A stretch of DNA of 64,000 nt from Clostridiales bacterium (GTDB lineage Bacteria > Bacillota > Clostridia > Lachnospirales > Lachnospiraceae): assembly GCA_020859985.1 (NCBI GenBank), contig JAJBVD010000078.1, positions 25,728 to 89,727 on the forward strand, written 5' to 3'. Under the pieces are notes generated by a model that ran no database searches, was not told the DNA's origin, and saw only the letters and a list, made by a program, of their open reading frames with translations. Below, piece after piece: positions 38,574-48,320 of this stretch; the stretch's first letter is position 1, and every line of letters starts with the position of its first letter. The position numbers and the translations under genes were made by a program.

Positions 38574-39875
38574 ATGAAGAAAAAGAAATTCGGAAAACCG
38601 ACACTCTTTTTTATAATCTGCTGGTTTTTGATCAGTCTTTGGCATGGGGGATTCTTCAGTGAGAACGAGCTGACAGAATATGCCGCAGGAAGTTCAAAGG
38701 CCGCAGAGAATGAGGAAGCTTCGTTTGAGATCCATATCCTTGATGTCGGGCAGGGCTTAAGCGTCCTCGTGGAAGCGGACGGATATTTTATGTTGTATGA
38801 CGGAGGAGGACGAGAATACTCTTCCTACGTGGTAGCATATCTGAAAGAGAATGGCATTGATACGCTTTCGTATCTCGTTGCCTCTCATTACGATGAAGAT
38901 CATATAAGCGGCCTGGTTGGTGTTCTCAATACGACTACGGTGAAGACTGCCCTGACCCCCGATTATGCGGCAGACAGCGACATTTATCAGTCTTTTCGCT
39001 CCATGCTGGAAAGCAGCGACGCGGCGGAAATTCATCCGGCGGCAGGCGACGCGTATCAGCTTGGCTCAGCCGTGATACAGATTCTAAGCCCTACGGCTTA
39101 TACATATGAGGATGAGAATGACAACTCTATTGCGCTACGCATTGAATATGGAGGTTTTAGCTGCATCCTTACCGGCGACGCGGGAGAAGCGGCTGAAGCG
39201 GATATGATCGCGTCAGGATACATCCTGGACTCTGACCTGTACGTTGCGGGTCACCATGGGAGCTCTTCTTCCTCCTCAGAAGCTTTTGTCAGTGCCATTT
39301 CTCCCGACTATGTCGTGATCAGCGCGGGGGCAGGCAACTCCTACGGGCATCCGACAGAAAGGACTCTGTCGACGATAAAGCAGTCCGGAGCAGAATTGTA
39401 TCGCACGGATGTGCAGGGAGAGATCATCTGTTACACGGATGGAATGAGTACAGATGGGACGAATACAGAGGGGTCAGATAGTGTAGCAGATACGGGCGAA
39501 GCGAACTGCTGGTTTAACGCAGCTGCCTGCAGCAATTGGCAGTCCGGGACGGAACTTTTGCAGGAACTGGGCGTGTCATCGGATACCTTCTCTGGATCGT
39601 CGGAAGAAACGTCATCGGGCACTTTGATCGGATCATCAGAGGAAACATCATCGGACTCCTCGTCAGACAATTCGGCAGGCACGGCAGAGGAATCCGGCAA
39701 TGAGGCGGATTCGGCTATAATGGAATACGTGCTGAATACGCGTTCCATGAAGTTTCACTATCCGGACTGTCAGAGTGTGTCTCTGATGAGTGAAGCAAAC
39801 AAGGAGACGGTCACGGCCGACAGAGAGACTCTGATAGAAGAAGGGTATTCGCCATGCGGGAACTGCCATCCCTGA
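38574..39875 (+). CDS. ComEC C-terminal-like MBL-fold hydrolase, membrane-anchored
   Basis: IHILDVGQGLSVLVEADG, ASHYDEDHISGL, VAGHHGSSSSSSEAF; Ser/Glu-rich linker before a C-terminal MKFHYPDCQSVSLMSEANKE...GYSPCGNCHP segment. Confidence 0.82.
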   Translation: MKKKKFGKPTLFFIICWFLISLWHGGFFSENELTEYAAGSSKAAENEEASFEIHILDVGQGLSVLVEADGYFMLYDGGGREYSSYVVAYLKENGIDTLSYLVASHYDEDHISGLVGVLNTTTVKTALTPDYAADSDIYQSFRSMLESSDAAEIHPAAGDAYQLGSAVIQILSPTAYTYEDENDNSIALRIEYGGFSCILTGDAGEAAEADMIASGYILDSDLYVAGHHGSSSSSSEAFVSAISPDYVVISAGAGNSYGHPTERTLSTIKQSGAELYRTDVQGEIICYTDGMSTDGTNTEGSDSVADTGEANCWFNAAACSNWQSGTELLQELGVSSDTFSGSSEETSSGTLIGSSEETSSDSSSDNSAGTAEESGNEADSAIMEYVLNTRSMKFHYPDCQSVSLMSEANKETVTADRETLIEEGYSPCGNCHP

Positions 39876-39881
39876 TGTCAT

Positions 39882-39908
39882 ATAACTGTTCAGTATCTTT
39901 ACAGTTAC
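39882..39908. repeat. GTAAC-palindrome family member
   Basis: ATAACTGTTCAGTATCTTTACAGTTAC. Confidence 0.8.
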
Positions 39909-40049
39909 GAGGATGCCTGGTGATATATTGGAATCAATTGCCGATTCGGAAAAATCCATCATCCGGAACGGATTGTCTGATTCTCAAACCGGGGTGGATG
40001 TAGTATAATCATAACAATTTTCTAAATGAGATAAAGGAGAGGACTCATT

Positions 40050-40757
40050 ATGATGATGTATTATGCAATGCTTCTGATCGGGCTGATCTATCTGGTGCTG
40101 ATGATTGTCATGCGGGTACAGCATGGATCGAACTGGCAGGCTACCGTTCTCAAAGCCTTTACCAGCTTCTTTTTCCTGATGACACTTGGTGCTGCGATCC
40201 TGACGGAACGGGTGCATCTGCAGTTTGCCGTTTTCATTGGCGGCGGTCTGCTGCTGGGGCTGCTGGGGGATATCTGGCTCGATCTGAAATATCTGTATCC
40301 CCTGGATTTGGATATCTGGACGATGATGGGCTTTCTGATGTTTCTGGTGGGCCATTTCTTTTATCTGGCGGCGGTATTTCTTACGGTTGGCATTCAGGCT
40401 GCAGCCCTGATCGCTGGACTTGTCGGCGCAATCTTTGCAATCATTTTTATTTATGTCGGAGAGAAGCCGATGCATCTTAACTATGGGAAATTTAAGACCA
40501 TATCCGCGGTCTATGGTTCGGTTCTCTTTTTTATGGCTGTGTATACGCTTGGGTGTGCAATCCTTCTGCACAATCTCGGCCTGCTGGTCATGGGGATTGG
40601 CGGCGGCCTGTTTCTGCTCTCGGATCTGGTACTCTCCAATATTTATTTTGGAGAAGGAGAGCATGGACCCGCCTGGGTCGCGGTTAATTATGTCCTGTAT
40701 TATGCGGGACAGTATATGATCGCGTCGTCTGTGCTGTGGATCGGGGATGTGTTTTAA
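40050..40757 (+). CDS. YhhN-family (lysoplasmalogenase-like) membrane protein
   Basis: LLLGLLGDIWLDL...GHFFYLAAV, multi-TM. Confidence 0.7.
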   Translation: MMMYYAMLLIGLIYLVLMIVMRVQHGSNWQATVLKAFTSFFFLMTLGAAILTERVHLQFAVFIGGGLLLGLLGDIWLDLKYLYPLDLDIWTMMGFLMFLVGHFFYLAAVFLTVGIQAAALIAGLVGAIFAIIFIYVGEKPMHLNYGKFKTISAVYGSVLFFMAVYTLGCAILLHNLGLLVMGIGGGLFLLSDLVLSNIYFGEGEHGPAWVAVNYVLYYAGQYMIASSVLWIGDVF

Positions 40758-40801
40758 AAAAGATAGAAATAAGTTGAAAAACAGGTTAAAAGCGGTTATA
40801 T

Positions 40802-40827
40802 TGTAAAAGGTTGTTTTACACTTTTTT
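40802..40827 (+). terminator. Hairpin/T-tract terminator upstream of the ECF S component
   Basis: TGTAAAAggttgTTTTACAcTTTTTTT. Confidence 0.65.
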
Positions 40828-40853
40828 TACAAATCCTAAGAGGAGGAACGGTT

Positions 40854-41408
40854 ATGGAGAAAAAATTTGGGATCAAAGAAGTAGTTGCCATCGGTATCGG
40901 CACGGCGCTGTTCGTGGTACTGACGAATGTACAGATTCCGGTCGGGTTTATCCCGAACACAGCAATGCAGACGCGTGTACCGGTGCTGGCGTTTTTTGCG
41001 GCAATCTTTGGACCGGTAGTCGGCGGTGCGATCGGACTGATCGGGCATGCGCTTGGAGATGCGCTGTTCTATGGAAGCGTGTGGTGGAGCTGGGTATTCC
41101 CGGACGCGCTGTTTGGTCTGGCAGTCGGCCTGTTTGTGAAGCAGTATAAGGTACGCGAAGGCGGATTTGACAAAAAGGCGATCGTATTGTTCAATGTCGT
41201 GCAGGTGGTGGCGAATGCAGTGGCATGGATCCTGCTGGCGCCGATTCTGGATATTCTGATCTATGCTGAGCCGGCGAACAAGGTGTTCACGCAGGGTGCG
41301 GTGGCATGTGTATTGAATGTTGTGATCACGGCGATTCTGGGTACGCTGCTTCTGGTGGCATATTCGAAGGTGGGCGCAAAGTCCGGCAGCCTCTCGAAGG
41401 AAGAGTAA
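40854..41408 (+). CDS. ECF transporter S component (UPF0397-like)
   Basis: MEKKFGIKEVVAIGIGTALFVVLTNVQIPVGFIPNTAMQTRVPVLAFFAAIFGPVVGG. Confidence 0.85.
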   Translation: MEKKFGIKEVVAIGIGTALFVVLTNVQIPVGFIPNTAMQTRVPVLAFFAAIFGPVVGGAIGLIGHALGDALFYGSVWWSWVFPDALFGLAVGLFVKQYKVREGGFDKKAIVLFNVVQVVANAVAWILLAPILDILIYAEPANKVFTQGAVACVLNVVITAILGTLLLVAYSKVGAKSGSLSKEE

Positions 41409-41514
41409 TTTGTACTATCGATGTCACTGTTCAGAACAGTAGATGGAAGGGTTACGCCGGGTATCTGATTTTTGATGCTGCGCTGAATGATTGCAAAGCT
41501 ATAAGGACTAAAAT

Positions 41515-43299
41515 ATGAATCCGATCATTGAGTTTAAAGACTATACGTTTAAATATCGGGCACAGAAGGAGCCGACTCTCCGGAATATCGATCTGACGAT
41601 CTATCCCGGGGAGAAGGTTCTGATCGTGGGACCATCCGGGTCTGGGAAATCGACTCTGGTGCACTGCATCAATGGGATGGTTCCTTTTTCATACCCCGGG
41701 GACGCGACCGGTACGCTGACCGTGAAGGATAAGGATCCTGCGAAGACGGGAATTTTCGGGATGTCGAAGATTGTCGGGACAGTGCTGCAGGACACGGACG
41801 GGCAGTTCATCGGACTGACAGTGGCGGAGGATGTCGCTTTTGCGCTGGAGAATGACTGTGTGCCGCAGGACGAGATGTTCAGCATGGTGTACGATGTCGC
41901 CGATGTGGTGGACATCCGGGAGCTTTTACCGAATTCTCCCACAGAGCTGTCCGGCGGGCAGAAGCAGCGCGTATCCATGGCGGGCGTGCTTGTGGACGAT
42001 GTGGACATCCTGCTGTTCGACGAGCCTCTGGCGAATCTGGATCCGGCGACAGGCAAGCGTGCGATCGACCTGATCGATAAGATCTGCCGGGAACGGAGCA
42101 AGACAGTTATCATCATCGAGCACCGGCTGGAGGACGCCTTGTATCGGGACGTCGACCGGATTGTGGTGATCGGAGAAGGACGCGTGGCTGCGGATTGTAC
42201 GCCGGATGAGCTTCTCGCTTCGGATATTCTGATCCGCGAGGGCATCCGTGAGCCGCTGTATGTGACGGCACTCAAGCACGCGGGCTGTACGGTGCGTGCG
42301 GAAGATCATCCGCAGCACATTGAGACGATGAATCTGGATTCCTGTAAGGATCGCGTGAAGGAGTGGTTTGAAGAGGTGGAGCTTCCAGAACCAAAGCCGA
42401 AAAAAGAATCGGCGCTGGAGGTTCTGGATCTGGACTTTTCTTACATATCCGGGCATCCGGTGCTCTCTGATATCCGTTTCCGGATTGAAAAGGGAGAGAT
42501 GCTGGCGATCGTCGGCAAGAACGGTGCAGGAAAGAGTACACTTTCCAATCTGATCTGCGGATTCTTACATCCGGATCGCGGACAGATTCTGCTCAATGGT
42601 TCTGACATTGCGGATAAATCCATCAAAGAGCGCGGGCAGGTCATCGGACTGGTGATGCAGAATCCGAATCAGATGATTTCCAAGCCGATGATTTTCGATG
42701 AGGTAGCGTTGGGACTGCGTGTGCGTGGCGTGCCGGAGGAGGAAGTGAAGGAGCGAGTCTATGACAAGCTGAAGATTTGCGGCCTTTATCCTTTCCGCAA
42801 CTGGCCGGTCTCGGCCCTGAGCTTTGGTCAGAAGAAGCGCGTCACTATCGCCTCGATCCTTGTCATGGATCCGGAGATTCTGATCCTGGATGAGCCGACA
42901 GCGGGGCAGGATTACCGGCATTATACGGAGATTATGGAGTTCTTGAAGGAGCTGAACGAGTCGCTTGGCATCACGATAGTCATGATCACCCATGACATGC
43001 ATCTGATGCTGGAATACACCGATCGCGCTATCGTGATCGCCGACGGGCAGATGATCGCGGACGACACTCCGGCAAATGTACTGACGAACGAGAGTGTAGC
43101 TGATCGGGCCTATCTGAAAAAGACGTCCCTCTACGATCTCGCGGTGCGCTGCGGGATTGAGGATGCATCCGGATTTGTTGAACGGTTTATTTATTATGAG
43201 AGGACTGTAGCGCGAAAGACGGCAAATGAAGGAACGGCAGACGGTGTTTCGAAGGACGGAAATGCAGCAGGAAAGAAGGTGACTTCGGATGGCAGGTAG
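41515..43299 (+). CDS. Energy-coupling factor transporter, duplicated ATPase subunit
   Basis: Two ABC cassettes: [23 protein letters not shown] and GKNGAGKST/ALSFGQKKRVTIAS. Confidence 0.93.
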   Translation: MNPIIEFKDYTFKYRAQKEPTLRNIDLTIYPGEKVLIVGPSGSGKSTLVHCINGMVPFSYPGDATGTLTVKDKDPAKTGIFGMSKIVGTVLQDTDGQFIGLTVAEDVAFALENDCVPQDEMFSMVYDVADVVDIRELLPNSPTELSGGQKQRVSMAGVLVDDVDILLFDEPLANLDPATGKRAIDLIDKICRERSKTVIIIEHRLEDALYRDVDRIVVIGEGRVAADCTPDELLASDILIREGIREPLYVTALKHAGCTVRAEDHPQHIETMNLDSCKDRVKEWFEEVELPEPKPKKESALEVLDLDFSYISGHPVLSDIRFRIEKGEMLAIVGKNGAGKSTLSNLICGFLHPDRGQILLNGSDIADKSIKERGQVIGLVMQNPNQMISKPMIFDEVALGLRVRGVPEEEVKERVYDKLKICGLYPFRNWPVSALSFGQKKRVTIASILVMDPEILILDEPTAGQDYRHYTEIMEFLKELNESLGITIVMITHDMHLMLEYTDRAIVIADGQMIADDTPANVLTNESVADRAYLKKTSLYDLAVRCGIEDASGFVERFIYYERTVARKTANEGTADGVSKDGNAAGKKVTSDGR

Positions 43300-44119
43300 A
43301 CTTCTTACATATATGCCCAAAGAGACATGGATTCATCGGCTTTCCGGTGTCTCCAAGATGATTTTTTTCCTGCTCTGGTCGATCACGGGTATGCTGACCT
43401 ATGATACCCGGATCCTGCTGCTGATGCTGGTGATCAGCCTGGTGATCTTCAAGGTGTCAGAGACTGAATGGAAGCAGGTCGGCACAGTGTTCAAGTTCAT
43501 CCTGCTGTTTCTGTGCCTGAATCTGTTTGCGGTCTGGTTGTTTTCCCCGTATCAGGGGACGACGGTTTACGGCACAAAAACGGTGCTCTTAAAGGTGGTG
43601 GGAGACCACGACATCACTGCGGAGCAGTTGTTCTATGAATTCAACATCATGCTGAAATATTTCACCGTGACGCCGGTGGTGCTCATGTTTATCGTGACGA
43701 CCAATCCGAGTGAATTTGCGGCGAGTTTGAACCGTCTCGGCGTCAGCTACAACATCGGCTATGCGATTGCCATCGCCCTGCGCTATGTTCCGGACGTGCA
43801 GGCAGATTTTACAAAGATCAAGCATGCGCAGGAGGCGCGCGGTATCGAGATGAGTAATAAAGCCTCTATTCCGAGCCGCATTAAGAACATGAGCGCAATC
43901 ATCTTTCCATTGCTTTTTTCCAGCATGGACCGCATTGATGTGGTCAGCAACGCGATGGAGCTGCGCGGCTTCGGCAAGAATAAAAAACGCACCTGGTATA
44001 TGGGGAAAGCACTGGAGCGGAATGATTATATTACGATTGGCTTCGCGCTGGTGTTCATGGTCGCTGGTCTCGCGATCACTTTCGCCGACGGAAGCCGATT
44101 CTGGAATCCATTTTCGTGA
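43289..44119 (+). CDS. Energy-coupling factor transporter transmembrane protein EcfT
   Basis: Membrane protein with KHAQEARGIEMS..., overlaps ATPase stop. Confidence 0.9.
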   Translation: MAGRLLTYMPKETWIHRLSGVSKMIFFLLWSITGMLTYDTRILLLMLVISLVIFKVSETEWKQVGTVFKFILLFLCLNLFAVWLFSPYQGTTVYGTKTVLLKVVGDHDITAEQLFYEFNIMLKYFTVTPVVLMFIVTTNPSEFAASLNRLGVSYNIGYAIAIALRYVPDVQADFTKIKHAQEARGIEMSNKASIPSRIKNMSAIIFPLLFSSMDRIDVVSNAMELRGFGKNKKRTWYMGKALERNDYITIGFALVFMVAGLAITFADGSRFWNPFS

Positions 44120-44121
44120 TG

Positions 44122-45318
44122 TTAATCCTGACATTTTAAAATATCATCGTAGAAGCTGCGCATCTCTTTCTGCGAATCAAACACGGCGACAAACATCTCA
44201 TTGCCCATCGCGCCGGAGAGCGCATCGGGAATGCGCTCGGCCATCTTCACATGGCTGCCGTATTTTTGAAGGACTTCGTCTTTTGAAAGGACGAAGTCTT
44301 TTCCGTCCCGGCGGCCGGCAAACGCGCAGTAGGCGTGGTCGCCGACAGGCATGGTGGAGCGGTCAAAGGCGACCATGTCGGCCCAGATCTTGTAGACGTC
44401 AGTGCTGTGCGCGAAGTCGATCATGTCGGGGGTCACGCCGCCGCTGGGACGCATATTGACTTCCAGCGCGACCAGATCGCCCTTTTTGCCGAGCCCGTCC
44501 TGATCCTGAAGCAGGCGGAAAAACTCGAAATGTACAAAGCGGCTTTTTACGCCAAAGCTTTTCACGGTCGCACGGCCAGCCGCCCGCGTGTCGTCGGGCA
44601 GGTTTTTAAGGATGTAGAAAAGGGCATTGTCGGATTTGTTCACGATATCCATGATGGATTCGGGCGTAACATTGCCGGTCTCAAACATCGGCTCGCCTTT
44701 GGAATCAATGATTGCGTCATAGGAGTTGACCTCGCCCTGCACAAATTCCTCCATGATATAGGTCGTGTTCGGCCATTTCAGATCAAAAAACTCTTCCATC
44801 TGCCTGTCGTTTTCCAGTTTGAAGGTATGTGACGCGCCCACGCCGTTGTCCGGCTTGGCTACGACAGGGTACCCTACTTTTCTGGCAAAAGCGATACAGT
44901 TCTCCAGTGTATCGACCATGTGATAGCGGGCGACCGGAATCCCTGCCTTGCGATAAAAATCTTTCATGCGGGATTTGAACTTGATATTCGGCATATCTTC
45001 GGTGTGAAAGCCGGTCGGAATATTGAAATCCGTGCGCAGCTTCGCGTCACGCTCCAGCCAGTATTCATTGTTGGATTCCAGCCAGTCGATCCGCCCGTGT
45101 TTATAGATCAGAAACGCAACTGCGCGGTACACTTCGTCTTCATTTTCGAGATTGCTTACCTTATAATATTCATTCAGGCTGTCCTTAAGGTCGTCGGTCA
45201 GCTCGTCATAGGGCGCGTCGCCGATGCCGAGCACGTTCAGGCCGTTTTTCTTGAGCTCCCGGCAAAACTGCCAGTAATTTGCCGGAAAATTTGGTGAGAT
45301 AAAAATAAAATTCTGCAT
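44122..45318 (-). CDS. ATP-grasp domain protein
   Basis: ARKVGYPVVAKPDNGVGASHTFKLE, YIMEEFVQGEVNSYDAIID, LVALEVNMRPSGGVTPDMID. Confidence 0.88.
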   Translation of the reverse strand: MQNFIFISPNFPANYWQFCRELKKNGLNVLGIGDAPYDELTDDLKDSLNEYYKVSNLENEDEVYRAVAFLIYKHGRIDWLESNNEYWLERDAKLRTDFNIPTGFHTEDMPNIKFKSRMKDFYRKAGIPVARYHMVDTLENCIAFARKVGYPVVAKPDNGVGASHTFKLENDRQMEEFFDLKWPNTTYIMEEFVQGEVNSYDAIIDSKGEPMFETGNVTPESIMDIVNKSDNALFYILKNLPDDTRAAGRATVKSFGVKSRFVHFEFFRLLQDQDGLGKKGDLVALEVNMRPSGGVTPDMIDFAHSTDVYKIWADMVAFDRSTMPVGDHAYCAFAGRRDGKDFVLSKDEVLQKYGSHVKMAERIPDALSGAMGNEMFVAVFDSQKEMRSFYDDILKCQD

Positions 45319-45370
45319 ATGTCTGTCCTCTTTTTTTGTTTCTTCCTCTTTTGATTAATATAAAGGCATT

Positions 45371-45480
45371 TATGAAGCCGTATTCATGAAGCCGTATCAG
45401 TGGAGCTGAATCGGTGAAGTCGTATTATGAAGCCGTATTCATGAATCCATATCCATAAAGCCGTATTTACGCGGCTTCAT
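45371..45480. repeat. Degenerate tandem repeats of ATGAAGCCGTATTC-like units
   Basis: tatgaagccgtattcatgaagccgtatcag...ttatgaagccgtattcatgaatccatatccataaagccgtatttacgcggcttcat. Confidence 0.85.
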
Positions 45481-46306
45481 TCTTTCCCAGCAGCCAGGGC
45501 ACGAAATAGGCCACCTGCTTATACCACCAGTCCCAGTCGTGGCTGCTGTCGTATCCCCAGAAATCAACCCAGACATGGATGCCCTTTGCGTCGAGGATTT
45601 CTTTTAGGTGGCGTGTGTACTCCGGCACCTCCCAAGGGCCCTGCCCGCAGCAAATGACGGCGCGCTTGAGGTTGTAAAGCCCGATGTACGGATGATCCTT
45701 CGGCATCCCGCCAAGGTAGTGGATCGGCGAATTCTGATAGACGAGATTGTCCATGTAGGAGCCGAAGCCATATTCCGTCGTGTAAAGACCGGAGAGCGCC
45801 AGAAGTCCGTCAAACAGATCAGGGCGCCGAAAGTAAAGGTTCGCTGCATGAGTCGCTCCCAGACTGCAGCCGAACAGCATCACACCGGACGGGTGATGCT
45901 CCCTCTCTTCGATCGGCGGCAGATTGCTTCGCCCATGCAGATTCGCTTCGCGAAGAGCGAAGCTTCCGCTCCAATGATTATATTCATTAGCCAACCGGCG
46001 GACGAACGGCACCAGTTCATCGGTGATATAGGTGATCCACTGCTCGTAGCGTTCGATGCGCCAGCGGGCGTCGCCTGCGGGGTTCGACCACGTCTCATGG
46101 TCGACCGTGTCAATGGCGCAGACCATGACTTCGCCGGAATCAATCCATGGCGCCCACGTATCTGTCATGTGAAAATTTTCAAAATCGTAAAACCGTCCGT
46201 CCTGGCAGGGAATGTAAATAACCGGGCGTCCGGCATGGCCGTACACCTTGCATTCCATCTGCCTCCCCAAGGCGGGGCTGTGTTCGTTGAAATATTGTGT
46301 CTGCAT
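45467..46306 (-). CDS. Putative esterase (alpha/beta hydrolase)
   Basis: VIYIPCQDGRFYDFENF, MLFGCSLGATHAANLYFRRPDLFDGLLALSG. Confidence 0.82.
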   Translation of the reverse strand: MQTQYFNEHSPALGRQMECKVYGHAGRPVIYIPCQDGRFYDFENFHMTDTWAPWIDSGEVMVCAIDTVDHETWSNPAGDARWRIERYEQWITYITDELVPFVRRLANEYNHWSGSFALREANLHGRSNLPPIEEREHHPSGVMLFGCSLGATHAANLYFRRPDLFDGLLALSGLYTTEYGFGSYMDNLVYQNSPIHYLGGMPKDHPYIGLYNLKRAVICCGQGPWEVPEYTRHLKEILDAKGIHVWVDFWGYDSSHDWDWWYKQVAYFVPWLLGKNEAA

Positions 46307-46318
46307 AATATAACCCCT

Positions 46319-46370
46319 GTAACTATTCAGGATAGTATTCGCATTTACTGTGAAGATGCTGAACAGTTAC
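46319..46370. repeat. GTAAC-palindrome family, compound copy
   Basis: GTAACTATTCAGGATAGTATTCGCATTTACTGTGAAGATGCTGAACAGTTAC. Confidence 0.8.
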
Positions 46371-46519
46371 GAATCCTTTTTTTATATTTGATTATAGTTT
46401 TTACGAATCCATGGCAGTGCGGAAACGTAATCTGGCTGTAATGAATCAGGGAGAATGAATGAACAAACGTGATCATGCGATGCATTTAAACGCCTTACGT
46501 CGTTTACTGTAAATGATCA

Positions 46520-47290
46520 TCACTCCACAGCTTCGTACAGCAGCGTATCCATGAAAAACGGAATCTGCCGTTCCCAGCTTGCTTCGCAGTGCGTTCCGCC
46601 CGGAATGATCCGGGATTCCAACAGGATACCTTTTTTCATCAGTTTTGCGGCAATCTTTCCATAGCTGCGAAGCAAATCCTGATGATTGGACAGTTCTTTT
46701 TCTCCGTAATCCATGTAGAGCACGGTGCCGGACGGCAGTTCGGCGTCCTCGATCATCTCCAGAAGTCCTTTTGGGGAAACCCAGAGCGAAGGGGAGAGCG
46801 CTGCTGCGCGTGAAAAATACGGGGAGTAATCCAGAAGAGCATACAGGCTCATCAGGCCGCCCATCGAGCTTCCGGCGATAAAGGTATGCGCCCGGTCCGG
46901 CAGCGTGCGGTAGCGCCGATCGATTTCCTTTTTGAAGGTATGTACCATCCAGTCCATGGTGATTTCACCTTTGGCTTCGATCTTTCCGAACTCTTTTACT
47001 TCAAACGGGAAAGGCGTATATTCTTTCAGCCTTCCGTGGTCCGGGCTGTGGTTGCACTCCACGGCAGCGATGATGAGTGGTGTGCCGGTGGTGTCCATAT
47101 ATTCCTTCATGCCCCAGCATTTGCCGTAGGTCGCGTCTGAATCAAAAAACACATTGTGCCCATCAAACATATAAAGAACTCCGTAGCGTCGGTCCGGCTC
47201 ATATTCATAAGAATTGGGGAGATACACGTACACGCCGCGCTCCTCCTCGCCGGTCAGTTCGGGGATCGTAATATTCCATTTATCAACCAT
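46520..47290 (-). CDS. Enterochelin-esterase-like alpha/beta hydrolase
   Basis: YGVLYMFDGHNVFFDSDATYGKCWGM, FIAGSSMGGLMSLYALLDYSPYFSRAAALSPSLWV; start at MVDKWNITIPE. Confidence 0.85.
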   Translation of the reverse strand: MVDKWNITIPELTGEEERGVYVYLPNSYEYEPDRRYGVLYMFDGHNVFFDSDATYGKCWGMKEYMDTTGTPLIIAAVECNHSPDHGRLKEYTPFPFEVKEFGKIEAKGEITMDWMVHTFKKEIDRRYRTLPDRAHTFIAGSSMGGLMSLYALLDYSPYFSRAAALSPSLWVSPKGLLEMIEDAELPSGTVLYMDYGEKELSNHQDLLRSYGKIAAKLMKKGILLESRIIPGGTHCEASWERQIPFFMDTLLYEAVE

Positions 47291-47544
47291 AACTGCCTCC
47301 TGAATAGTTGCGCAAAAAATTATTTGTTTTTGCGCAGAATGCAACAGATCCCGGTATGGTGTACTGAGACCGTTTACTTGAAGCACTGTGCCGCATCCAT
47401 TATACTATTCATAATTTGTAAACACAAGAAAAACAGCGCCCATACCCGGGGAAAACTGCGTCGGAAATGATTGGACATTCCCTGTGGGATGTGTTAAGAT
47501 GCTTCCAAATCAGGGTGAATCTATGATAATTAAAAGGAGATTTT

Positions 47545-47976
47545 ATGGCGGTAAAGACAAAGGAAATCATCATTCAGACCGTGATGGAGTTTGCCTTTAA
47601 AAGAGAGATGGATCGCATCATGGAGACGCACCTGGAGGCGGACAATGTCTTTGACGGTCTGTTGCAGATCGTCGAGCTGCTTCAGGAGAACCGGCGTGCG
47701 CTCCTTCACATCTACCGTTCCCTGGATCGGGCGCTTCTGCAGCATCAGCTGGATGTGATGTGTGAATATATTGTCTCCAATTATGTGCTGAAAGCAAGAG
47801 ATTATATTGATATTACGAAGCTTTCCGAGGAGGATCAGCGGCTGATGCGCAGTTATCAGAAATGCTTGTTAATGGGAATCCTTCTGGACTGGATGGAGAA
47901 CGGGATGAAAGAAGATCTTGTTGCTGATATGAAGCATGTGATGAGTGTATTGAGGCAGGTGCCGCCGCAGGTATGA
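47545..47976 (+). CDS. TetR-family-like regulator apparently lacking the HTH
   Basis: MAVKTKEIIIQTVME (TetR helix-1-like) runs directly into FAFKREMDRIMETHLEADNVFDGLLQIVELLQENRRALLHIYRSLDR (TetR C-terminal-domain-like). Confidence 0.6.
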   Translation: MAVKTKEIIIQTVMEFAFKREMDRIMETHLEADNVFDGLLQIVELLQENRRALLHIYRSLDRALLQHQLDVMCEYIVSNYVLKARDYIDITKLSEEDQRLMRSYQKCLLMGILLDWMENGMKEDLVADMKHVMSVLRQVPPQV

Positions 47977-48150
47977 TTTTTTATATGATGTTCAGTACGG
48001 CAGGCCAAAGATTTGTTGTCACAGTAAGGTACGGAACAGTTACAGCATGTTTCATAAACTTAGTCAAATGCGGAACAGTGTTCGAATTTTGGACATTGTT
48101 CTTTTTTTGTCTGTTTTTTTTCAAAAAAACGTTTGCTATAAAGTATAGAG

Positions 48151-48284
48151 GTAACTATTCAGGACAGTACCTCGCACCTGCTGCGAGGTACGTATGAAAA
48201 CGTATATTTTACAGGAAAAAGTCCCATCGCGCAGCGATTTTAAATGGACTTTTTCCCGTAACTGTGAAGGAACTGAACAGTTAC
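48151..48284. repeat. 134-bp nested inverted-repeat (MITE/BIME-like) element
   Basis: Outer GTAACTATTCAG...CTGAACAGTTAC; inner GTACCTCGCACCTGCTGCGAGGTAC and GGAAAAAGTCC...GGACTTTTTCC. Confidence 0.8.
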
Positions 48285-48320
48285 GTATAGTGAAAGACAG
48301 TATCGAAAGGAGGAAAGTGC

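Noticed and set aside
40758-40853. Vitamin riboswitch upstream of the ECF S component
   Set aside because: Only an AT-rich spacer with a small terminator; no known aptamer motif recognised.
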